From assembly GCA_030052745.1 (NCBI GenBank), contig JANBVO010000044.1, positions 1 to 64,000 of the forward strand: DNA of 64,000 bases, given 5' to 3'. The translations under genes were made by a program, and so were the position numbers. Positions 56,295-64,000 of this stretch are shown here, in pieces (position 1 is the first letter of the stretch; the number at the start of each line of letters is the position of its first letter). Source of the DNA: Pleurostoma richardsiae (Eukaryota; Ascomycota; Sordariomycetes; Calosphaeriales; Pleurostomataceae). The notes beneath the pieces are model-generated. The model saw only the letters and a program-made list of their open reading frames with translations. It was not told the origin of the DNA and did no database searches.

Positions 56295-58130
56295 TCATCT
56301 ATTACGATTGCTCGACCACCTTCTTACCATGATCTCTCTAACCTTGTACTGTTTCAGAATCGACGCGATACCATCGCTCTTCTCGAAGGCCGACGGAGGC
56401 GGCACGTCGACGTAGACAAGTACGAGGCTCTTCAGCACGTGCGAGAGCACGCGGTTGATGCCGTGCAGCCAGTGCCACGACCGCCGCGGCGCCTGTCGGC
56501 CCTGCTCCTTCCACTCTGGGCTCGAGTATGACGGCAGCACGAGGAGGCCAAACTCGGCGTGAGAGAATACTGGGCCCTTGTCGTACAACATCCAATCGAC
56601 GCCAAACTTAATGCCCGGACGAGGCACCCATCCCAGCGAGCGGAAGTGGTGGTACACGACGTAGTGCATGAGAAAGGGGTCGTCGGGTTGAAGCTCGGAA
56701 GCCGCGTCCGTAATCCGCGGTGGGAAGTAGGAGTGCTGGCGGAACAGGTTGAAGAGCTCCTCTGTCGAGAGTGGCTGGTTCGTCTCCGGATCTAGTACCC
56801 TGAGGGCGCCGAGTGCGAAAACCAGGAAAAAGGCCTCTTCGGGAGCGAGTTGGAGATGCTCCTTGTTCTCAATAGCCGCTGGCGCCATGTCGACCGTCTT
56901 CTGCAGGTCAGATGACGTGCGTACTGCTGTCTCGGCGATTTTTTGGGCTGATGAGCCTGATTTCGTGCCATTGGTAGCCGCCTTCTTGGCTAAGGACGTG
57001 GCCGACTCATTAGGGCTCGGCGGGTCAGAGTGCAGAAATGTCGTCGACTCGACTTTTGGCGAGAATCGGACGCTCTTCCGCCGCTTGACTGTACCCGAGG
57101 CTGGAGGTATGGGAGAAGTAGTCACCGCCGAGCCCTCCGCTGCGGAGCCATTTGCTGTAGGATCTGGGCCGATGGTCGCACCATTCTCACATCCATTGGC
57201 CGCCGTGCTGTGACCATCGGTCGATGATGGTGGCGGTGCCTTCCCCAGACCGTTCGACAACCCATTCACCGAACCACGGGAATTACTTCGGCTGGAGTCT
57301 TCGACAACGTGAGGCATAGCAACACCGCCGTCGGAAATACTGGCGTCATGATCCTCCGAAGCCTGCCATTTCGCGAGCTCTTCGTCCGAGTTGGGGAGAG
57401 CAAGCAGCTCCAGCGGGCCAACTGGAGCTTGGTGGAGCATCTTTCTAGCCGAAGCGACAGTGTCGACAGGCTCCTTAGGCGCTCCATTAACGATGAAGTT
57501 TGCCAGGGCTGCTTCCTCAGCTCTTTTCGCTTCAAGCTTTATAGAAGCATCCGCACTTGCTGCACTCTCCGGAGTCCCATTGATGATAAGACCTGCGAGA
57601 GCCGCCTCTTCTGCCCGTTTCTTCTCGATAGCCTCCTGTTCGGCTCTTGCCCGGTCCCACTTGGCGTCGAAGCGCTCACGCCGACGGGAGTCCGTCACCT
57701 GCTCGCTGACTTTGCCCTCTACTAGACCGGCCCGGATCTGTTCCCTCTTCAGCCAGCTCGGCTCGCTTCTGCTTAGGCTTCCCTTTCCGAAGAAGCCCTG
57801 CGTCCACAAAGCTTGCATGGCCTCAGGGTCGCTGACACGGACGGCACGCAGCTCCGGCGACCACACTCCGACGTGGACGACGGAAGGCTCATTCTGTGGT
57901 GGGGAGAGCGTCTGCTTCAGCCATGAGAGGGCGACGTGGAACACCGACAGCAGCGCATTGTCCGGGTGGAAGGCCGGTAGCGGGAAGGTGCGTATCGGCA
58001 GCGGGTAGACATAGACCTGGTGCGGAGGCACTTGCTTCGGTCTCGACACCGGCGGCGAGTCTGCCGGCTCTGATGGTGAGGTGTTCCTGTCCACGATAGG
58101 GGCAGGTGTGGAGGTACTGGTATCATCCAT
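56295..58130 (-). CDS. SEN2: tRNA-splicing endonuclease catalytic subunit Sen2
   Basis: An intronless gene of 611 aa. The N-terminal part (VYVYPLPIRTFPLPAFHPDN, VWSPELRAVRVSDPEAMQAL, WTQGFFGKGSLSRSEPSWLK) is the Sen2 N-terminal domain. A long charged, low-complexity insert follows, with a basic patch (VKRRKSVRFSPKVE). The C-terminal nuclease domain has YHHFRSLGWVPRPGIKFGVD, then the triad Tyr516 (MLYDKGP), His524 (FSHAEF) and Lys567 (HVLKSLVLVYV), with the Y-to-H spacing of 8 seen in yeast Sen2. In the Sen2-15-34-54 complex it cuts the 5' exon-intron border of pre-tRNAs. An intron-containing tRNA gene lies 0.8 kb away, presumably by chance. Confidence 0.95.
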   Translation of the reverse strand: MDDTSTSTPAPIVDRNTSPSEPADSPPVSRPKQVPPHQVYVYPLPIRTFPLPAFHPDNALLSVFHVALSWLKQTLSPPQNEPSVVHVGVWSPELRAVRVSDPEAMQALWTQGFFGKGSLSRSEPSWLKREQIRAGLVEGKVSEQVTDSRRRERFDAKWDRARAEQEAIEKKRAEEAALAGLIINGTPESAASADASIKLEAKRAEEAALANFIVNGAPKEPVDTVASARKMLHQAPVGPLELLALPNSDEELAKWQASEDHDASISDGGVAMPHVVEDSSRSNSRGSVNGLSNGLGKAPPPSSTDGHSTAANGCENGATIGPDPTANGSAAEGSAVTTSPIPPASGTVKRRKSVRFSPKVESTTFLHSDPPSPNESATSLAKKAATNGTKSGSSAQKIAETAVRTSSDLQKTVDMAPAAIENKEHLQLAPEEAFFLVFALGALRVLDPETNQPLSTEELFNLFRQHSYFPPRITDAASELQPDDPFLMHYVVYHHFRSLGWVPRPGIKFGVDWMLYDKGPVFSHAEFGLLVLPSYSSPEWKEQGRQAPRRSWHWLHGINRVLSHVLKSLVLVYVDVPPPSAFEKSDGIASILKQYKVREIMVRRWSSNRNR

Positions 58131-59262
58131 TGTCTTCTGGCGTCATGTCGGCCTAGAAAGAGATCTTCCGGTCAGCATGTCATCGCACCTTTCGAACTGC
58201 TTGGTGATCATGAAGCCCGCCTCTTTTCCAGTTTGCACAGCACAGACAAGAACGCCTTGCCGATTGATCGCTCAGATACCGTTGTAGTCTTTAGTTTTGG
58301 GCTTTCACCGAGAGCCGGAGCCCTCTAAGCACCATATAAATGGATTGTCATCAACGCGATGTCGTGTTGCAGCGTGCCGTTCCGTTGCCCCTCGGCAGCG
58401 CCGCCTATATACCAGGATGGACGAAGGGAAACAAGAAAACAAGGGTAGGAGGGCAGCACTCACTTCTTTGAGGGATATTCCACCCGTGTCACCGAGGGAG
58501 CATCAGACGGTCTGGCCATTCAAGACAAGGGAATCCCTTGGGCGCAGAAGAAGGATGGGATCGGGACTCTTCGGTTGGCATGAAAAATTTCAAGCTTTTT
58601 TTACCTCGCCCGGAATTTTTCCCAGTTACTCATCTGGCTGCAGCTCAAGCTCCACCAGGCGTGCTGCTGCTGCTGCTCGCTCTGACCCAATCCATGCGCT
58701 TTTGCTCCGGAAGGGCGGATGGCCGAAGACCCGAAGTTGGACCCTGATATCCAAGGCATCATCATCAGGCCCCCCGGCCGTTTTCGCGCTCTGCGCTGAG
58801 TGCTCAGGCTCAGCGCTCAGGCTCAGGCCCGGCTGCATACAATTTCCGGGGCATCCGCCAAGCACTCCGACGCCGGCATTTGGTGATGGCGCCGTGAGAG
58901 CTCGTGGCATCTCGCGATTTGGGCGTGATGGACGGCTGAGCAGCCGCCATCCGTTGCCTGACGTCGGCCGGTTTACCTAAGAAGCATCCCAAGAGTTGTG
59001 CGCTCAGCGACGACGATGAGCTGGCCTCTCGACGTTCTCCACATGCTCTTCTTACCTTACTTTTTATTTTTAATACCTAAGGTGTCGATAGAAAATGTTC
59101 CCTTGCTGTGCCAGTGTAAGCCCGACCGATTTTTCGGTTTCCACTCCTGACAGATTCTGCTGTGCGACCTTTCCGTGACTGCCGGCACAAACCCTTAAAA
59201 CCCTCACGACGCCCATCTAGCCGTTTCCAGACTCCTGCAGGAACGGGCAATATCATGTCCAG
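58131..59262. other. Divergent promoter region of SEN2 and ceramide glucosyltransferase
   Basis: 1.13 kb without a supported gene. A (CTG)n run sits near 58661-58677. A 227-codon plus-strand frame spans 58297-58980 but has no recognisable domain and biased, promoter-like composition. Confidence 0.45.
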
Positions 59263-61041
59263 ATGTCGGTGACAGACACGCTCAGGGCGTACGCCGCCTA
59301 CGCTGCGGTTCCCGCCGCCATCTGGAGCTTCTTCCTGCCCGTCGTGCAGCTCATCGGAATCTACAAGATGCACGTCTTCTCCTCCGGCTCCGAAACCCCT
59401 GCAGCCGCTTCCTGACTAACCTGCCTTCGCTACCCCTCCAGCTTCCGATACTACAGCTCCCCTCCCCCCAAGGCCGTCTCGCCCACCCTCGACAAGGACA
59501 AGATCCCCCACATCACCATCATCCGCCCCGTCAAGGACCTCGAGCCCCGCCTCTACGAGTGCCTCGCGTCCACCTTCCGGCAGGACTATCCGCGCGACAA
59601 GCTGACCCTCCGCTTCTGCGTCGATGACGAGGGCGACCCCGCCTACCCGCTGCTCGAGCGCCTCCTCGGCGACTTTCCCGGCTTCGACGCGCGCATCCTG
59701 GTCGAGGAGTACGATCCCGTGCTGAACGACCCGGAGCACCCCACGAAGCTGGGGCCGAACCCCAAGATCCGCAACGTGAGCCGCGCGTACAGGGAGGCTA
59801 AGGGGGACGACCTGATATGGATCATCGACTGCAACGTGTGGATCGGGAGGGGCGTTGCGGGCCGCATGGTTGACAAGCTGGAGGGGTACGCGCCGGGCGG
59901 GAAGAGGGTGAAGCCGTACAAGTTCGTGCACCAGCTGCCCCTGGTGGTCGACATCTCAGGCGTCGAGGAGCACGGGTCCCAGGCCGAGGGAGCGGGCGCG
60001 CCTCGCTCAGAGAGGTGGACGTGGCGCGACGTCTGGGCCCGCGGCGGCGGCCGCCTCGAGGAGATGTTCATGGCAACCACGCACGCCAAGTTCTACTCGG
60101 CCATCAACACCGTCGGCGTGGCGCCCTGCATCGTCGGCAAGAGCAACATGTTCCGCAAGGCGCACCTCGACCGCTACACCGACCCGGGCGAGAACCCCCA
60201 CCTGCGGCCGCAGGACGCCGAGCGCGGCCGCGGCATCGACTTCTTCTCCTCGTACATCTGCGAGGACCACCTCATCGGCGACCTTCTCTGGCGCGCGCCC
60301 ATCCCCGGCCACCGCAACCACGGCCTGGTCTTCGGCGACCTGGCCGTCCAGCCCATGGCCGGCATGCCGGTCGGCGCGTACTGGGGCCGGCGCGTGCGCT
60401 GGCTGCGCGTCAGGAAGTGGACCGTCATGGCGGCGACCCTGGTCGAGCCTTGCGTCGAGTCGCTGGTGTACAACCTGCTGTGCTCCTTCGCGCTCACGAC
60501 CATACCGGGCCTGTTCCCCGGCCTGCACATTCCCCCCGTGCCGCTGTCCGGCCCGTCATGCTGGCTTCTCGGCGTCTCTATCTGGATGGTCGTGGACCGC
60601 ATCGTATACCGCAAACTGCACGCCTGCCAGAGCGTCGAGGTAGACGAGAACACGCCCGCTTTCGCCATGGGGACCAGCCACCCTGGCGGCGCACACTTGC
60701 GGCCCCTGTCTGAGTGGCTGCCCGCTTGGTTCGGCCGCGAGATCCTCGCGCTGCCTATCTGGACGTGGGCCGTCCTGCTCGGGACGACTGTGACGTGGAG
60801 GAAGAAGCACTTCCGAGTCATGCCGAACATGAGCGTCGTCGCGATCGACAAGGTTTCGAAAGCACAGGCGAGCAGGATGTCACCTGAGTTGCCGCCCTCC
60901 TCCAACGGGTATGATTCCAAGAGCCAAAATGGCGGCCTGGGTGTGCAGCGGCCCAAGGCTAGGACAGTTGCGTCCGGACGGGAGTCTGTCTCCGCAAGAC
61001 GGAGGCATCAGTACAGCGGTAATGGCGCCGCAACGGAATAA
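59263..61041 (+). CDS. Ceramide glucosyltransferase (GT21)
   Basis: Exons 59263-59369 and 59442-61041 give 568 aa. Residues 10-33 form the N-terminal membrane anchor. Glycosyltransferase motifs D1 (IIRPVKDLEP, Asp68), D2 (WIIDCNVW, Asp165), D3 (YICEDHLIGDLLW, Asp311) and the final (Q/R)xxRW (RRVRW, 352-356) are all present, followed by hydrophobic segments near the C-terminus. It moves glucose from UDP-glucose to ceramide at the Golgi/ER, giving glucosylceramide, a fungal membrane and growth lipid. The intron must use a GC donor (AAGAT|GCACGT) with branch CTGACTAAC, because the only GT choices break the frame into IFRYYSSP. The tail of about 90 residues is disordered. Confidence 0.93.
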
Positions 61042-61543
61042 AAGCAGAACAGAGCATCGTTGGCGGTCGGATCGACTTGGTGTCGACGCATAGCGTCATG
61101 CGGAGTTATCGCTATAAACTTGACAGTTAATTGTAATACATTAATGTCCGCACTCAGTACTCTTTCATGGCCTCGTTACCGCCTCACCATTCGTAACCGG
61201 TTCTGCAAATCGAGCCCGTTAGCACATATAGCTCAGTAGATGTCACTCAATACCGTCCAAGAATTCCGCTGTCACTGAGATTGCTTGTGAAACTGACTGG
61301 CTCTCCTGTTCGTTCGCATCGTCTTCAAGTGCATGTGAGCATACACTTCAAAGGGGAAGACAAACTTCCAACGAGACGACAACTTTGCGAGATCTCGTTA
61401 CGATGCAAGGGAGAAAAGGAGCCATAACTTGCTAGGTACATCACAGCGCTTGGTCCACATATACTCCCACTTGGGGGAGCAGGAAAAGATGAAGCTATCA
61501 ATAGTGTTCATGAAGATATCATGCTCATTGCTTGCTGTGGCAT
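61042..61543. other. Convergent 3' region
   Basis: 502 bp between the glucosyltransferase and SPO11 3' ends. No gene seen. Confidence 0.4.
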
Positions 61544-63190
61544 CTAAAGATTGCCCATCTTCTCCTCAAGCCAGTCAGTCAAGTCTCCCATGTTGTCTAC
61601 CGCCTGTATCTCCGCCTTGACATTCAGGAACAGCATAGTCTGAAGATCTACCAACTGCTCCCACTCGTCGTCATCATGATCTCTTCTCTCGAATATGGTC
61701 TTCAGAAGATTTGTGCCAACCCTCCTATCCCTTGCTGTCAATGGCAGCAGCGCATCCTCTGCAGTTCTCGATAGCGGACTTGTAGGAATCAGAATATCCG
61801 AAGCTCTAATGCCGAGCCAGGTCATTCCAGGGACAGTGCAGTCTTCTTCGTGGTCAAGCCTGCGGCTACCGTGCTTGTACGTTCGAAGAATGGACATGCC
61901 AACCGGATCGTAATCAACAAGCCCATACATCGGAATGTCCGGCCGTGCTGCGTGTATCAGGTTTAGGAAAAACCGGGTGGTGAGATCAGGGAAACCTTTG
62001 CCCTGGGTCTATTCAGCGGGAAACGGGGTTTGGTCCGGCAGGAGTATACATACAGTTACGAGGAGGCCTTCCCCGTGCACCGACCTGCTCCAGTACTGAG
62101 TGGCTGTCAAGGTCCGAAAGGTGGCCTGTGGCAGGCATATCAGAGCTTCAGCATGTGGCCATCAAGACAGCAGGATGAGCAGCACACACCTCCTTTTCTA
62201 TCACTAGTATCCACCGGATAGACGAGAAATCGATCCGCCGAATCAGCTGGGGGTGAGGTATTAGGACACCCTTCAGAACGGCCTGTCAGCAGTAGCAAAG
62301 GATGCATTGCGGCTACCACAGACATTGTCGTGGGACGAACTACAAGATACGGCGGTCCCATTCTCCATGAAGAGGATAAGTGGGCCAGCAGTCTGTCCTT
62401 TAGCTGCTGCGACCTTGGTGGGCGGTCAAGACTTCAGCCTTCAAGTCCCCGATTACGACAGTTGACTCACAATATTGAGCGCGTTCCGGCCAATGCCAAG
62501 CGTGAAGGCCAGGTCATCAACCAGGGCGTCCACCACCCTCTGTTCTCGGAACAGCTCCGTGTTTTGGTAATAGATATTCCTATGACGAGTCAGCATGCTG
62601 TTCCTCCTGTAACTGAAGCTGCCTGCCCATGGCATGTGTCGTGAGGTAGTAGATCAAACAGAAGACCACAAGACCTTTTCGTGATTATCTTCCCCGCTAC
62701 CAGGGCTTCTAGGGAAAGTTCCAAAATTCGCAAAATAGCACCTGCAGAGACAAGTCAGATGGAAGTATAGACGCTTGTAAATGACCGTCTGGCAGGCTCT
62801 TCGTGTGTCAATCGTCCTCGCAAGAGGAAACGACTACCGCAGTCACGTACCAAACTTTTTTGCCTCATGAACCGTTCTCCCAGGGAAAGTCACCACCCCA
62901 CGCGAGCGTCCTGTCATGGAATCGCTCTGTGCTTGGCTGGCAGAGGACGGCCCTTCTCCCTGCTCTGTGGGGTCGCCAGCCGGCGGCCGAGGATGCGAGG
63001 CGGCCGCTGCGGTTCGCGTTCGGAACGGGATGGAGAGCTCCGTGGCACCTCTGGACAGATCATCGACGACGGACCCAAGAATATCCTCGATCTTTGCTAT
63101 GACTGCGCCTGCTTGGTGGGCCGCGGCGTGGGGTGCCTGTGACATGGTAACAACACTCGTTCTCCGGGAGCCACGCAGAGAGGCAGGCAT
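61544..63190 (-). CDS. SPO11: Meiotic recombination protein Spo11 (topoisomerase VI A-like)
   Basis: Seven exons (63190-62851, 62741-62675, 62579-62471, 62413-62324, 62246-62190, 62125-62054, 62008-61544) give 399 aa. The winged-helix part has VTFPGRTVHEAKKFGAILRI and then KIITKRNIYYQNTELF, with the catalytic Tyr140 as second Tyr. VDDLAFTLGIGRNALNIVAA and KGQTAGPLILF follow. The Toprim part has WILVIEKEATFRTL (Glu219) and MYGLVDYDPVGMSIL (Asp277, Asp279). Spo11 makes the double-strand breaks that start meiotic recombination, cleaving DNA through the tyrosine. All key residues are intact, so a sexual cycle is possible. An alternative start at about 63145 would shorten the poorly conserved N-terminus by 15 residues. 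Confidence 0.95.
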
Positions 63191-64000
63191 AATGGTTCCG
63201 TCACTTGACGAGGGAAGATGCGAAAGAGAAGACCCGGATCGTCAAGCAGGGTCAGCCGAGACATGGTGCGGTTGGACCTGGCTACTGTATCATGAAGACG
63301 AAAGAGAAATGGAGACGAAGAAAGATGTTGACTTGGAAATCAAGGGCGATAGGTAGCTCTGCCTTCCAGTATTTACCTAAGCAAGACAAGAGACTTCTTA
63401 CCGCGTGAACAGCGAAAGGAAGGAGCGGTGATAGAAGATACCTCACGTTCCGAAGTTGGAAGGCAGTCGATGATCCCCTTTCCAGATCGAGTATATCCAC
63501 ACCGGTCCCTGCTATAAAGACACGAGTCCTTCCTCTCTTGCCTCTCTCCAAGATACATGCAAGCTGGGTAGAGGCACTAAGATACATAGAGTATCTTGCA
63601 TGTCCATGTATCTCTAAGTACCTCATCTCTCTCTTAGAGTCGTGTTGCCTTCCGTGGTGGTCGATGTCTCTTGTGCCTCCTGGCTGCTAATACGTTTAAA
63701 GTGCTGACGGAGGATCACTTGTTCCGTCCTGGGGTGTTCTCTGGGCCTGTGAGGCGCAGGGACCACGCAATAGCGCCATGACCAAGCAGGTACGGGGCGG
63801 CATTGGCCAATTGTAGGGGGGCGATCCCCCCCATATGTCGTACTATGTAAATCTTCTTGACATGGGGATTGAGAGCGGTGAGCTTCCCCACTAAATTTTG
63901 GCTGGAGGTCCGGTCCCTGGCTTTAGACAGCCAAGACGGCATATGTCCAGCACAGCGGAGATGCCCACCCTCCGATTGTCCGCTCGTGGCGTCAAACTCC
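63191..64000. other. Upstream region of SPO11, no gene
   Basis: 810 bp to the window end with no supported gene. Inverted copies of AAGATACAT / ATGTATC words occur near 63549-63615 and could form a weak hairpin. Confidence 0.4.

Noticed and set aside
58297-58980. 227-codon frame between SEN2 and the glucosyltransferase gene
   Set aside because: No domain, promoter-like composition with CTG repeats, no splice or codon support.
59416-60956. Long minus-strand frames of 148-260 codons
   Set aside because: Antisense shadows of the ceramide glucosyltransferase exon.
62470-62674. Earlier acceptor for SPO11 intron 2, giving an extra RNSMLTRH segment
   Set aside because: The downstream acceptor gives the canonical KRNIYY active-site block directly, with a good branch site.
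1-64000. CRISPR arrays, insertion sequences, bacterial operons or rRNA genes
   Set aside because: None seen. The DNA is eukaryotic with spliced genes, and no regularly spaced direct repeats with unique spacers occur.

Overview
The window is nuclear DNA from a filamentous ascomycete (Pezizomycotina, most likely Sordariomycetes). Genes are split by short introns of about 37-130 nt with CTAAC/CTGAC-like branch sites. There are five Zn2Cys6 regulators plus a fungal C2H2 protein, MFS carriers, a GH11 xylanase, a CE12 esterase, a fungal ceramide glucosyltransferase, SEN2 and SPO11. I rebuilt exon structures by hand from splice signals and reading-frame continuity. All 24 protein models close in frame.

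Layout. 1.8-4.2 kb: a fungal protein of unknown function and a YAR1-like ankyrin protein. 4.2-9.9 kb: a gene-poor block with decayed coding pieces. 9.9-13.2 kb: a Zn2Cys6 regulator and a uridine-kinase-like P-loop kinase. 13.5-13.7 kb: a 17-bp minisatellite whose copies become more AT-rich along the array. 14.2-28.2 kb: a compact block that looks like a catabolic cluster: sugar-type MFS carrier, second MFS carrier, DUF3500 protein, FAH-family hydrolase, small orphan protein, salicylate-hydroxylase-like FAD monooxygenase and a Zn2Cys6 regulator, with two head-to-head promoters.

29.6-31.9 kb: two secreted proteins. 32.6-42.9 kb: SRPBCC protein, C2H2+Zn2Cys6 regulator, MDR reductase, DHA2-type efflux pump and a Zn2Cys6 regulator, an arrangement reminiscent of tailoring/export parts of a metabolite cluster but without a backbone enzyme. 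43.7-49.6 kb: GH11 xylanase, C2H2 protein and another Zn2Cys6 regulator. 50.5-53 kb: zinc ADH divergent from a small cupin. 53.9-54.8 kb: CE12 esterase.

55.4-63.2 kb is conserved housekeeping DNA: an intron-containing tRNA-Ala(AGC), SEN2 (catalytic subunit of the endonuclease that removes such introns), ceramide glucosyltransferase and SPO11.

The strongest lead is the 14-28 kb block. A DUF3500 protein with conserved histidine motifs and a 121-aa orphan sit between an aromatic-ring monooxygenase and an FAH-type hydrolase, with carriers and a regulator alongside. This suggests an undescribed aromatic or carbonyl-compound degradation route. That reading is inference from gene content and promoter layout, not proof.
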